Position numbers and translations under genes: made by a program. The notes under the pieces were generated by a model, which did no database searches, had not been told where the DNA came from, and saw nothing but the letters and a program-made list of their open reading frames with translations. DNA of 64,000 nucleotides, taken from positions 124,001-188,000 of the forward strand of contig NZ_WMBT01000005.1 in NCBI RefSeq assembly GCF_009708075.1, given 5' to 3'. The DNA is from Paracoccus lichenicola (GTDB taxonomy: Bacteria; Pseudomonadota; Alphaproteobacteria; Rhodobacterales; Rhodobacteraceae). Below, one piece after another: positions 29,087 through 38,413 of this stretch (positions within the stretch are counted from its first letter, which is position 1; the number at the start of each line of letters is the position of its first letter).

Positions 29087-30346
29087 TCAGAACCCGAAGA
29101 TGTCGTTGGCCACTCCCTCCACCGTCAGGGTCTGGCCCGCGACAAGGATCCGGTCGCCGCCGCCAAGGTCGATAACGATGCCTGCCGCGGTCCGGGCCAT
29201 GTGATCGCGCATGAAGACGGCCGGATCGGCGTCCAGCCGGTCGGCGTCGATGATCAGCCGGTCGATGCCGTGCTGATAGCCCTGGACCGTGTCGGCCCCG
29301 CTGCCGATGGAAAAGACGAAGCTGTCCGCCCCTGCCCCGCCGTTCAGCAGGTCACGGCCCGCGCCGCCCCGCAGCATGTCGTTGCCCTCGCCGCCCGACA
29401 GGGTGTCGTGGCCCGCATCGCCGCTCAGCCAGTCATTGCCGGTCCCGCCGGCCAGGACATCGTTGCCCAAGCCCCCCAGCAGGCGGTCGCTGCCATCCGC
29501 CGCCCACAGGCTGTCATTGCCCGCATCCCCCCACAGCATGTCGTTTCCGGTCCCGCCGGAAAGACGATCAAGCCCGTCGCCGCCCTGCAGGGTGTCGTTC
29601 CCCGGGCCGCCGTCCAGGACATCGGACCCCCCGGCGCCGATCAGCCGGTCATGCCCTGCCGCACCTCGCAGGATGTCGTTGCCCGCCCGGCCCGCCACCC
29701 AGTCGTTGCCATCCCCGGCGGCAACCGAATCGTTCCCTGCGCCCAGCCGGTAATCGTCATTGCGCGCCGTACCCGGGGCGTCGGCCGCAAAGGCCCGGCC
29801 GTCGAAGCCCTGTTCCCAGGCCGCCCGCGTCTGCATGGCCGTGTTCGGCTGCGGCTCGGCCACCCGCAGGAAGCTGCCGTTGTCCAGGCGCAGCTGCCCG
29901 TCGGTGTCGGCAAAGTTCTGCGTCGCCATCAGCACCTTGTAGTCGCGGCCTCCGACGGTCATGAAGCCGACCTCCAGCCCGATGCCGACAAAGGCCGCGT
30001 CGCCCATGATGTTGGCGCGATGGCCCGGGCTGTTCATCAGGTTCTGGTGCAGCTGGCGGATTTCGTCGCGCAGGTCGCCCTCGCCCCGGATGCTGACATA
30101 GGCGATGTTCTCGGCCGTCATCCACGACCCGGCCAGATCGAAGCGCGCAGCCTCGATCCGTTCGCGCGCCGAGGATCCGCCCTGCCCCGTGTGGGAAAAG
30201 ACATCCGCGTTCAGCATCCAGCGGCTATGCGCCCCCGAGGAATCGTTGAGGCGCTTTTCCAGGGTCAGCGGCGCCAGCCCCTCGGCCCGGCGGGCCTGGT
30301 TGACCAGGGTGGCGAAGTAACGCTCGTCGGCGCTGGCATGGGACAT
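29087..30346 (-). CDS. CAP-domain protein with RTX calcium-binding repeats
   Basis: 419 aa. An N-terminal CAP (SCP/PR1-like) domain, residues ~5-140, shows FATLVNQARRAEGLAPLTLE, DVFSHTGQGG, AENIAY and LMNSPGHRANIMGDAAFVGI. Residues ~165-345 are RTX repeats (GGAGRDLLNGGAGADSFVFS type), followed by a C-terminal capping region. There is no Sec signal, so type I secretion is expected. The function is extracellular and unknown. Upstream lies a near-consensus EcfG promoter with a 15-base spacer. Confidence 0.87.
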   Translation of the reverse strand: MSHASADERYFATLVNQARRAEGLAPLTLEKRLNDSSGAHSRWMLNADVFSHTGQGGSSARERIEAARFDLAGSWMTAENIAYVSIRGEGDLRDEIRQLHQNLMNSPGHRANIMGDAAFVGIGLEVGFMTVGGRDYKVLMATQNFADTDGQLRLDNGSFLRVAEPQPNTAMQTRAAWEQGFDGRAFAADAPGTARNDDYRLGAGNDSVAAGDGNDWVAGRAGNDILRGAAGHDRLIGAGGSDVLDGGPGNDTLQGGDGLDRLSGGTGNDMLWGDAGNDSLWAADGSDRLLGGLGNDVLAGGTGNDWLSGDAGHDTLSGGEGNDMLRGGAGRDLLNGGAGADSFVFSIGSGADTVQGYQHGIDRLIIDADRLDADPAVFMRDHMARTAAGIVIDLGGGDRILVAGQTLTVEGVANDIFGF

Positions 30347-30391
30347 GGCGGACCTCGGCAGGTGGCGAAAAAGGGCAGGTCATGCAATCCT

Positions 30392-30415
30392 AACGCGAAA
30401 AAGGTGAAAAGTTCC
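30392..30415 (-). promoter_or_regulatory. Near-consensus EcfG promoter of the CAP-RTX gene
   Basis: On the minus strand GGAAC (30415-30411), 15 bases, CGTT (30395-30392), some 45 bases before the CAP-RTX start. The spacer is one base shorter than the usual 16-17, so this is a weaker call than the other EcfG sites. Confidence 0.35.
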
Positions 30416-30436
30416 TTTCGCGATTGCCCGCCCCCG

Positions 30437-33400
30437 TCAGTAATCCCGCTCGAAATAGATCCCCAGGGTGCTGTCGCCTTCGGTCCCCACCGATCCGCGC
30501 GCCGTCAGCGAATTCGTCACGTCGAGGTTCAGGTTCAACGAGCTTTTGCCGTCCGCGCCGACCTGGACATCCGTGTAAAGGTTCTCGGACAGGTATTTGC
30601 CCGCGCGGACCTGCACGTTGCCTTCGTCGTCGGTGGCCAGATCCAGGTCGTCCAGGCCCACTTGGTTGCGCAGGTTGCCGATGATCCCCGCGCCCCCGCG
30701 CCCGGCCAGGACGGCGATGGCATTGGCAAGCTGGGCGGCCTGCAACGGGCTGATGTTGTCGAGACCCTGACCGAACAGCAGTTGGGACAGCACCTCCTCC
30801 TCGGGCAGTTCGGGGGATGATTCGAAGGTGATCTCGGGGTCGCGGACCTCTCCGTCGATGATGACGCGGGTGGTGATGCCGCCCTGTTCGGTTTCGGCCA
30901 CCAGCCGGATGACGGGGATCAGGCTGCCCTGCAGTTCCACCAGCCCCTCGGTCAGGTCGAACCGCTTGCCCAGCAGGTCCACGCGGCCCCGGATCAGTTC
31001 CAGGTGCCCGATGGGAATGGCGTTGCGCGTGGTGCCCTGCACCTGCAGCGATCCGCCCAGTTCCGCGTCCACCCCGCGCCCGCGCACGAAGACCCGGTTC
31101 GGCGCGTTGATGACCAGATCCAGCCGCGGCGGGGCGGCGGGCGGCGTCGAGGGCGGCCCGGCCAGTCCCGCCTCGCGCGAGGCGGTGCTGGGATAAGGCT
31201 CCAGCCCCGCCTTGGCGCGGGTGGACCGCACGGGCCGCGTGTCGCCGACATGATTGATGTCGGGGATCGCCTTGGCCCCGCCAAGCCCGGTCGAGGGGAT
31301 GCGGATCTCGGTCTCGCCCAGGTCGATGGTGCCGGAAATCAGCGGGCCGTCGGCATTGCGGCCCGACATGCGCAACCGGCCGTTGATCTCGGTCTGATAC
31401 AGGTTCGGGTCCCGCGCGACGACGCGGTCCAGCACGATGGCCAGATCCAGCGTGCCGCCCGCCAGATCGACCGGCCCGCTGACCTGCACGCGGCCACCGC
31501 TTGCGACATCGGCCCCGGCATCCACCGTGATGCGCCCGCCTGCCAGATCGGCGGTGGCATTCACGCCTTCCAGCCGGATGCCGACGCCGGGATCCGCGAT
31601 CCGCCCGTTCGTCAGCCGGACCCGCCCGCTGACCGCCTGCAGGGACGGCGCGCCGTCGATGGCCAGGTCGAAGGACAACGGCCCCTCGATGCTGCGGGTG
31701 CGGATGAAGCTATTGGCGATCGAGGCGTCGCTGCTGCCGTTGATCCGCAGGCCCAGGGTGGAAAAATCGCGCGCGGCGCGACCCGAGACCTGCAACCGCG
31801 TGCTGCCCGGTGCCGTGGCGGTCAGGTTCACGGCGAAATTCGCGCCGTCTTCCCGGATGGTTCCGCTGGCCTGCACGGGACCGGGGAATTCGGGCTGCAA
31901 CAGGCCCAGGTCGGCCAGCCGCGCCGTGACGTTCATGCCGCTGGCGGTGTCGCCATCCGCCTGGATCGACAGTTGCGGGTTCTGGACATTCAGCCGCTGA
32001 AACGAGATCCCGGCCTGCCCCTGCGTGGCCGCGACATCGAAGCCGGTCTGGCCCCGCAGCAGCGGATCGACGCGCGGCTGGCCCAGGGACAGCCCGTTGG
32101 CCGTTCCGGTGGCGGTGATGCGCCGGGTGCCTGCCTGCTGGACCAGCCGCGTGTTCGCGTTCAGCGCGCCGCTGATGCCGTTACCCAGGAACCGCAGGTC
32201 CTGCGCGTTCACCTGCGCCGTCACGTCCGTCCGGTCGCCGCCGACCGTTCCCGTCGCCGTGGCGTTCAGGCGGGGGTTGTCGATGCGGGCCTGTCCGATG
32301 GTGAAGACGCCGCCCCTCTCGGTGCCCGTCACCGCCAGCCGGGTTTCGCCCGCAAGCGCGCCATCCACCTGCGCCTGCCCGAAGGCCAGGTCGCGCCCGG
32401 TGCCCGACACGTCCAGCCGCCGGACGCCGTCGCCCGCCTCGCGGAAGCTGCCGGTCAGGTTCAGCGCGCCCCGCCAGCCGGGACCGAAGGGGGCCAGCGA
32501 GGCCACGCGGACATCGCCCGAGATGTCCGTCACGCCGGGACCGTAAACCCCCCGCGCCCGGGCGTTCATCTGGTCGTTGACCAGTTCCACGTCGCGCAGG
32601 GTGACGGTGCCGTCCCTTTCCTCGGCCTGGACGCGCAGGCGGGTGGTGCCGGTCAGGGCGGCATCCGCGTTCTGGACGCCCAGGGACAGGTTCTGCCCCG
32701 ATCCGGTCATGTCGATGAAGCGGGTGCCGTCCTGTTCGGACAGCCGCGCCATGGCATCGAACCCGCCGGTCCAGCCCTGCCGGATCGCCGACAGGTCGGG
32801 CACCGACAGATCGACGGATGCATCCAGCGCGCCTGCCGCGAAGCTGCCCCGGCCTTCGGCGCGGACTTGCGGGTTGGCGATGCGGAACACCTCGACCGCG
32901 AACCCCTCGGGCTTCTCGGCGGCCAGGACCGTCAGGGTGGTCTGGCCTTCCAGGGCGTTGTCCAGGGTCTCGATGCCGATGCGCAGGTCGGCGGCTTCTC
33001 CGCTGACGGTCAGCTGGCGGGCGTCGGACGGTCCCGACAGTTTCGCCTGGGCTTCAAGCGCCCCCGAGAAGGCCGGATCGGCGTCCTGCAGCGACGGCAT
33101 CGAGATCGTCGCGGTCACGTCGCTGGACAGGCTGTTCACGAAGCCCTGGGCCTGCGCGGTCAGGCGCTGCGCGTTGACGGACAGTTCGGTCAGCCTGATC
33201 CCGGTCCGGTCGCGCCGTGCCCGCAGGTTTATGGTGGACCGGCCTGCCAGAAGACGGTCGAGCTGGGGTTGATCGGCCGTGATGTCGGTCCCCGCAACGG
33301 TCGAGGTGATGGCGAAGTCACCCCCCAGAAAGTTGAAATAGCCCATGGCGCTGGCATCGGCCCGCCCGGACAGGTCGCGGCCCGCGAGGGTCGACATCCG

Positions 33401-34924
33401 GCTCAGGTCGTCATAGCGCGCCTGCATGTTGCCCGACAGGACAAAGCCGGTGCTCAGGCCCGACAGCTGCAACATGCCCTGCAACCCGTAATCGGGACCG
33501 CTGAGCGACAGGTCGGAAAATTCCACCGCGTTGCCGGGGGTGAAGTCGAAACTGGTGCTGCCGGTGATTTCCGGGCCGATGGCCTGGGCCAGCCCCGCAT
33601 CGGTGAACACCATCTGCCGCGAGCCGAAGCGGATGCCGCCGTTCACGGATCGCAGGCTGCCGCCGTCCAGCACCACCGCGCCCGATCCGTCCAGTTGCAC
33701 TGCGCCCAGCGACACCTGGCCCAGATCCAGCGCGCCCACGCGGCCGCTCAGCGTCCAGCCCTGGCCCCGGGCCGCGTCGTATTGCAGTTCCAGACGGCCC
33801 GATTCGACCGTCGTATCCTCGCCCGCGAAGGGCAGGGGGACCGGCACCTGGGCCGCGCCCGCGTCCGATCCCAGCGTGATCAGCAGGTTCGCGTTCTGCG
33901 GCGCGCCCTGGGCGTTGACGGCCAGATCGCCGTCCAGGGTCAGCGCCTCGGTCGCGAGGTTCAGGGTGGGGATCGCCAGACGCCCATCCTCGCCCCGCCA
34001 GCCCTCGGCCAGCAGTTGCACGTCGGGACCGAAGAAGGTGCGGTTTTCCGGCGCCAGAAGCGAGGCCACGTCGCCGCCCAGTTGCAGGCGGAAATTCGTG
34101 CCCGGATTGCCTGCGGCATCGGGTGCGCCCGATGCGCTGACGCGCCCCGTCACGCGGGGCAGGCCGTCGGTCGCCAGCTTGATGTCGACGCCGAAATCCT
34201 TGATCTGGCCTTCGCCGCTGATCTCGGCCACGATCGAGGGCTTGTCGTAAAGGTCGATCAGGTTGACCAGCAGCCCGTCGGCGGCCTCGTCGAGCGTCAG
34301 GTTCACCCGCAGGATCTGCGAGGCGTTGGAAAAACCCGTGTCCAGGTTGAAGGTGCCGCGCGGCCCGTCCAGCCGCTGGATCGCCAGCTTGGCCTGCCCC
34401 TCGCCCCCCGCAAGGCTCATGCCGCCCTGCATGGAAATCGCGGCGGCAAGGCCGATCACGGGTTCGCCCAGTTCCACCCGGTCGGCGCGGATCTGGGTGA
34501 TGTTGATGCCCACGGGCAGTTCGGGCAAGGCAAAGCCGGTGAATTCCCGCGCCTCGGCGGTCGGGACCTGCTCTTCGCCCTGGGGCAGGCGGGGCAGCAG
34601 GATCTCGCGGGCCGACAGTTCCGCGATCTCGATCCGGCCGCGCAGCAGGGCCGAGCGGTTCCACTGGATCGCGCCGTCGTTCAGCGTCAGCCAGACGCCC
34701 TGCCCGTCGGCGATGGTGATCCGGCGGAAGGTCGCGCGGGACGACAGCGCGCCATTGAACCCGTCGATCACGACCTCGCGCCCCGCGCCGGACAGGTTGC
34801 GTTCCAGAAGTCGGGTCAGGAAGCCCCGGTCGTCGCTTTCCTGCGCGGAAATCTCGGCGGCGGTCTGCGCCATCACCGACAGCGGGAACAGGATCGCGAA
34901 GACGATCAGCCAGAGTGTGCGCAT
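30437..34924 (-). CDS. tamB: Translocation and assembly module protein TamB
   Basis: 1495 aa, the expected size for TamB. An N-terminal signal-anchor (MRTLWLIVFAILFPLSVMAQ) is followed by a very long beta-helical periplasmic region. The C-terminal TamB (DUF490) domain contains GRVDLLGKRFDLTEGLVELQ, PEITFESSPELPEEEVLSQL and GLDNISPLQAAQLANAIAVL. With TamA it links inner and outer membranes and is implicated in autotransporter assembly and phospholipid transfer. The ATG at 34924 is chosen for the signal sequence; it overlaps the tamA stop by one base. The residue count is set by eye from the reading frame. Confidence 0.95.
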   Translation of the reverse strand: MRTLWLIVFAILFPLSVMAQTAAEISAQESDDRGFLTRLLERNLSGAGREVVIDGFNGALSSRATFRRITIADGQGVWLTLNDGAIQWNRSALLRGRIEIAELSAREILLPRLPQGEEQVPTAEAREFTGFALPELPVGINITQIRADRVELGEPVIGLAAAISMQGGMSLAGGEGQAKLAIQRLDGPRGTFNLDTGFSNASQILRVNLTLDEAADGLLVNLIDLYDKPSIVAEISGEGQIKDFGVDIKLATDGLPRVTGRVSASGAPDAAGNPGTNFRLQLGGDVASLLAPENRTFFGPDVQLLAEGWRGEDGRLAIPTLNLATEALTLDGDLAVNAQGAPQNANLLITLGSDAGAAQVPVPLPFAGEDTTVESGRLELQYDAARGQGWTLSGRVGALDLGQVSLGAVQLDGSGAVVLDGGSLRSVNGGIRFGSRQMVFTDAGLAQAIGPEITGSTSFDFTPGNAVEFSDLSLSGPDYGLQGMLQLSGLSTGFVLSGNMQARYDDLSRMSTLAGRDLSGRADASAMGYFNFLGGDFAITSTVAGTDITADQPQLDRLLAGRSTINLRARRDRTGIRLTELSVNAQRLTAQAQGFVNSLSSDVTATISMPSLQDADPAFSGALEAQAKLSGPSDARQLTVSGEAADLRIGIETLDNALEGQTTLTVLAAEKPEGFAVEVFRIANPQVRAEGRGSFAAGALDASVDLSVPDLSAIRQGWTGGFDAMARLSEQDGTRFIDMTGSGQNLSLGVQNADAALTGTTRLRVQAEERDGTVTLRDVELVNDQMNARARGVYGPGVTDISGDVRVASLAPFGPGWRGALNLTGSFREAGDGVRRLDVSGTGRDLAFGQAQVDGALAGETRLAVTGTERGGVFTIGQARIDNPRLNATATGTVGGDRTDVTAQVNAQDLRFLGNGISGALNANTRLVQQAGTRRITATGTANGLSLGQPRVDPLLRGQTGFDVAATQGQAGISFQRLNVQNPQLSIQADGDTASGMNVTARLADLGLLQPEFPGPVQASGTIREDGANFAVNLTATAPGSTRLQVSGRAARDFSTLGLRINGSSDASIANSFIRTRSIEGPLSFDLAIDGAPSLQAVSGRVRLTNGRIADPGVGIRLEGVNATADLAGGRITVDAGADVASGGRVQVSGPVDLAGGTLDLAIVLDRVVARDPNLYQTEINGRLRMSGRNADGPLISGTIDLGETEIRIPSTGLGGAKAIPDINHVGDTRPVRSTRAKAGLEPYPSTASREAGLAGPPSTPPAAPPRLDLVINAPNRVFVRGRGVDAELGGSLQVQGTTRNAIPIGHLELIRGRVDLLGKRFDLTEGLVELQGSLIPVIRLVAETEQGGITTRVIIDGEVRDPEITFESSPELPEEEVLSQLLFGQGLDNISPLQAAQLANAIAVLAGRGGAGIIGNLRNQVGLDDLDLATDDEGNVQVRAGKYLSENLYTDVQVGADGKSSLNLNLDVTNSLTARGSVGTEGDSTLGIYFERDY

Positions 34925-36783
34925 CAGAAAGCCTGCCCCAGTCCAAGATAAAGCTGCACGCCCTCGCCGGTGTCGCCGCCGGTGGGTCCCGCCACGTCGA
35001 AGCGCAGCGGCCCGATGGGCGTATCGTAGCGAACGCCGATCCCCGCGCCCGAGTGTCCTTCGCTGGTGCCGGACCACGCGTCCTCGGCCCAGACCTCGCC
35101 GTAATCGGCAAAGGCCACGAGGCCGATCCTTTCGCGGACCTGGAAGCGGACCTCGGCCGACAGGCTCGCCACGCTCATGCCGCCGGTCTTGATGGGACCG
35201 TTCGGACCCTGGATTTCCTCGACGCCCAGGGATTCGTAGGGCTGGCCGCGCACGGTGCCGCCGCCGCCCGAAAAGAACAGGTAGTTGCGCGGCGTGTCCT
35301 CGATGTCGCTGCCCAGGACGCTGCCGATGCGGGCGCGGCCTGCCAGGGTGAAGCGGTCCCCGGCGCCAAGGGAATGGAAGGCGCGGCCCTCGCCCAGGAC
35401 GCGGAGGCCGGAATCAGTGCCGTCGAAGCCCTTGAAAGGCGTGGCATCGCCCTGCAGGTAATAGCCGCGCCGGGCGTTGTTCTCGTTGTCGCGGGCGTCC
35501 CACATCACGCTGGTCGGAAAGGCCAGGACCTTGAAGTCGGTTTCCTCGCCGCCTTCGTCATAGACGCGCGAGAACTGGTATTGCACCGCCGTGTCGAAGG
35601 TGAAGCGGTCGCTGAAGATGTGGTTGAAGCCCAGGCCGATGGCGCCGGTATCCTCGTCGTAATCCTCCTCGCGCATCCGGGCGAGGCTTGTCAGGACGTA
35701 AGCCGTGGTGTCGGGCGTGACGGTCGCGGGGCGGTCGATGCGCACCGTCACCTCCTCGTCCCGGCCGCTGGTGTCGGACCCCATGTCCTTGACCCGCGCA
35801 TCCACCCGCAGCCGTTCGCCGCCGCCCAGCAGGTTGCGGTGCATCCAATAGGCCGACAGCATCGCCCCGTCGCTGGTCGAGATCTCGAACCCCGCGCCGA
35901 TCCGGCGGGGCTTCTGTTCGACCACGGTCAGGTTGATGTCCATGCTGCCGTCGGGGTTGAGCGTCTCGGCCTCTTCCAGCGTGATGGCGGAAAAGACACC
36001 CGACCGGCGCAGGCGCTTGCGCACATCCTCGACCTCGTCGGGATCGAAGCGTTCGCCTTCGGGCAGGCCGGCGATCTTGGCCAGGCGGCGGGGCTTCATG
36101 CGGTCGTAGCCGCGCATGTTCAGCCGCCCAAAGGTGACGCCTGGACCGGGGGCCAGGTCGATGCGGCTGTCCACCGCGTTGGCGACGTGGTCGGCGGTGA
36201 TCTCTTGCCCCGCGACCTCGGCCTTGGCATGGCCCACCTGGCGCCACCCCTGGACGCCTGCGGTGGCGGCGGCGCGGATCGTGCCGGTGCCCGCGACCTG
36301 GCCCTGCCGGTATTCGCCGGGCAGATCGGTCCGGGGCGCAAGGGGGGCGATGGCCGCGCGGGAAAAGCGGAACCGGGGACCGGTCTGGACGGCGACCACG
36401 ACCTGGCCCACGGTCGCGGGCGCGTCCAGGGGCGCGATTTCCGCCGCCTCGACCCCGTCGAGCGTGATGTTGATGATCGCGGAATAATAGCCCTGGTCGT
36501 ACAGGTTGCCCAGGATCCGCGCGTAATCGGCCCGCGCCGCGGCCAGCACGTCCTGGCCGGTGGTGCGTCCTTCCGACAGCGCCCCCGAAATCAGCGAGGT
36601 GTTGCGCAGCGTCCGGTCAAGACCCTCGTCCCCCTGGACCTGGAAGCGCAGGGACACGGGGCCTTCGGTTTCGTCCCGGCCGCCGAACAGCCCCGAGAAG
36701 GGGTTCGAGGACTGCGCCCAGACCGCGCCTCCGAAGCCTGCGACCGTGGATGCCACCAGCGCCGCCCGCAGATATGCCCGCAT
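34924..36783 (-). CDS. tamA: Outer-membrane protein TamA (Omp85 family)
   Basis: 619 aa. Signal peptide (AALVASTVAGFGGAVWAQ), three POTRA domains to about residue 290 (for example AAIAPLAPRTDLPGEYRQGQ; VEDVRKRLRRSGVFSAITLE), then an Omp85 16-strand barrel. It has the characteristic FFSGGGGTVRGQPYESLG loop-6 motif (the VRGF/Y equivalent is VRGQPY) and ends GLGQAF. It forms the outer-membrane half of the TAM complex with the downstream tamB, to which it is translationally coupled. Confidence 0.94.
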   Translation of the reverse strand: MRAYLRAALVASTVAGFGGAVWAQSSNPFSGLFGGRDETEGPVSLRFQVQGDEGLDRTLRNTSLISGALSEGRTTGQDVLAAARADYARILGNLYDQGYYSAIINITLDGVEAAEIAPLDAPATVGQVVVAVQTGPRFRFSRAAIAPLAPRTDLPGEYRQGQVAGTGTIRAAATAGVQGWRQVGHAKAEVAGQEITADHVANAVDSRIDLAPGPGVTFGRLNMRGYDRMKPRRLAKIAGLPEGERFDPDEVEDVRKRLRRSGVFSAITLEEAETLNPDGSMDINLTVVEQKPRRIGAGFEISTSDGAMLSAYWMHRNLLGGGERLRVDARVKDMGSDTSGRDEEVTVRIDRPATVTPDTTAYVLTSLARMREEDYDEDTGAIGLGFNHIFSDRFTFDTAVQYQFSRVYDEGGEETDFKVLAFPTSVMWDARDNENNARRGYYLQGDATPFKGFDGTDSGLRVLGEGRAFHSLGAGDRFTLAGRARIGSVLGSDIEDTPRNYLFFSGGGGTVRGQPYESLGVEEIQGPNGPIKTGGMSVASLSAEVRFQVRERIGLVAFADYGEVWAEDAWSGTSEGHSGAGIGVRYDTPIGPLRFDVAGPTGGDTGEGVQLYLGLGQAF

Positions 36784-36898
36784 CGTTCCTGCCCTGTGTA
36801 TTCTTGCTTTGGGGCATTTGAACAGGATCGCCCCTGCAAATCCAGCGAATCATGGGCAAAAAAGCGGCAGCGGATCAGCTTTCCGTGACCTGTTGCCG

Positions 36899-37825
36899 TC
36901 AGGACAGCGCGGCCAGGCAGCCCTGCAAGGCCGCCATGTCGTCGCGGATCAGGAAGATCGGCGTGTTTTCAGGGATGTGGCGCATGAAGGGTTCTGCCAG
37001 GAAGGCGGCCTCGAAGCGGTCCATCCGGTCGGCGATGCTGCGGCCCACGCTGCCCGCCAGGAACAGCCCTTCCAGCGGCATGAAGCGCAGCGCCAGTTCG
37101 CGGCACAAAAGCCCCACCAGTTCGGTGAACAGGTCATAGGTCGCGTTGGCCGCCGGGTCGCCCGCGTCCGCCGCGCGGTCGATCTGTTCACCAGGGACGG
37201 GGACCGTGTTCGTCAGCGCCGCGTGCAGGCGCGACAGCCCGCGCCCGGCAAAGGCTTCCTCGGTCGAGGTGAAGCCCCCGGCGGCATCGGGACCGACGAT
37301 GTCCAGCAGCCGCCGATAGATGTTGGCGGGCAGGTGGGTATGGCCTTCCTCGGCCTCCATCGCGGCGATGGCGCCGCCGGGCAGCTTGCGCACGGCGCAG
37401 ACGTTGAAGCCGGTGCCCAGGTTCACGACCAGCGCCTGCCCGTTGCGCGCCCGGTCCGCAGGCGCCGGACGCAAGGCCGCCACCCCCGTATTCCCCAGCG
37501 AAGGGGTGGCATAGCCAAGCGCGGTCAGGTCGTTGATCAGCCGGACATGGTCGGCGTCCGTCAGCCGCGCCAGCCGGTCCCCGTCGAAATCCCAGTCCCG
37601 GTTGGTCAGGCGCGCCCGCCCGCCGCTGACCGGGCCTGCCACGGCCACGCAGACCGCATGGATGCGCGGCTGGTCCTGTTCCTGCAAAAACTGGCGGACC
37701 ACGTCGTCGAAGCTGGCGTAATCGTCGCCGCGAAACCGCGTCACCGTCTGCGGGTCGATGCTGCCGCCCCGCGCGATGGCCAGGCGGGCGTTCGTGCCCC
37801 CCACATCGCCCAGAAGTATCGCCAT
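36899..37825 (-). CDS. glk: Glucokinase
   Basis: 308 aa. Glk-type (ROK-unrelated) glucokinase, phosphorylating glucose with ATP to glucose 6-phosphate. The phosphate-1 motif is LLGDVGGTNARLAIA (residues 4-18). Others are VAGPVSGGRARLTNRDW (sugar binding), LVVNLGTGFNVC, EEGHTHLP and the C-terminal LFLAGSVGRSIADRM. Slightly shorter than E. coli Glk (321 aa). It stands alone on the minus strand, divergent from the small secreted protein gene; sugar uptake genes are not in the window. Confidence 0.93.
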   Translation of the reverse strand: MAILLGDVGGTNARLAIARGGSIDPQTVTRFRGDDYASFDDVVRQFLQEQDQPRIHAVCVAVAGPVSGGRARLTNRDWDFDGDRLARLTDADHVRLINDLTALGYATPSLGNTGVAALRPAPADRARNGQALVVNLGTGFNVCAVRKLPGGAIAAMEAEEGHTHLPANIYRRLLDIVGPDAAGGFTSTEEAFAGRGLSRLHAALTNTVPVPGEQIDRAADAGDPAANATYDLFTELVGLLCRELALRFMPLEGLFLAGSVGRSIADRMDRFEAAFLAEPFMRHIPENTPIFLIRDDMAALQGCLAALS

Positions 37826-37920
37826 TGTCAGACCGTCCTTCCTGTCGTCTTAGTCCTTCATTCCCCGACAGAAATGCCCGGTTTCCGGGGGCGGCGCAAC
37901 GCCGCGTCACGGGCAAGGGG

Positions 37921-37946
37921 GGAACCTTGCGCTGTGATCACACGTT
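37921..37946 (+). promoter_or_regulatory. Consensus EcfG promoter of the small secreted protein gene
   Basis: GGAAC (37921-37925), 17 bases, CGTT (37943-37946), 36 bases before the ATG. Exact match to the EcfG consensus. The spacer contains TGTGATCACA, a 10-bp palindrome (37933-37942) that a second regulator could use. Confidence 0.75.
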
Positions 37947-37981
37947 TTCCCCCAGCAAATACTGGATGAGAGGCCTTGATC

Positions 37982-38413
37982 ATGACCCGCATCGCCAACC
38001 GCATCGCCTGCCTGACCATGGCCGGCAGCGTCGTGGCCGCGATGGCCATGCCCGCCGCTGCGGCGACCCGCCCCGACCAGCCGGTCCAGGCCTGGTCCGC
38101 CATGGCCGGCGTCGATACCGCCACGCTGCTGGAACAGGCGCAGGATCTGCCCACCTCGGACATGGCGGTCGGCGACCAGCCTTATTGCGCCGACGATGCC
38201 GAAATCCGCCAGACCCTGCGACACGATTTCAACGAAGCCCCCGTCCCGGGCGACGGCCATGCGGCGACCGAGCTGTGGGCCTCGGACCAGATGGGCACCT
38301 GGACGCTGGTCGCGCCGCGCAAGGACGACACGAGCTGCATCATCGCCTCGGGCATCGGCTATGACACCGCCCGCGACGTGGACGTGTATTACCGGACGGC
38401 GGGCCTGCGCTAG
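37982..38413 (+). CDS. Small exported protein of unknown function, probable general-stress gene
   Basis: 143 aa. Clear Sec signal peptide (ACLTMAGSVVAAMAMPAAAA), mature part ~115 residues, hydrophilic, with two cysteines (in DQPYCADDAE and DDTSCIIASG) that could form a disulfide. I recognise no family. The ATG at 37982 follows GAGAGG eight bases upstream; a TTG two codons earlier is in frame but less likely. It has a consensus EcfG promoter, so its main clue is induction in general stress. Its stop overlaps that of the convergent ABC ATPase gene. Confidence 0.75.
   Translation: MTRIANRIACLTMAGSVVAAMAMPAAAATRPDQPVQAWSAMAGVDTATLLEQAQDLPTSDMAVGDQPYCADDAEIRQTLRHDFNEAPVPGDGHAATELWASDQMGTWTLVAPRKDDTSCIIASGIGYDTARDVDVYYRTAGLR

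Noticed and set aside
29006-29090. Small GTG-initiated peptide within the predicted sRNA
   Set aside because: No ribosome binding site, and the frame reads through the hairpin into the antisense of the CAP-RTX gene without a stop.
31004-34951. Long open frame on the plus strand opposite tamB
   Set aside because: Shadow of tamB; same His/Gln/Arg-rich composition, no recognisable domain or start signal.
37933-37942. TGTGATCACA as a CRP/FNR site
   Set aside because: CRP half-sites need a 6-base spacer between TGTGA and TCACA; here they are fused. Kept only as a note on the EcfG promoter spacer.
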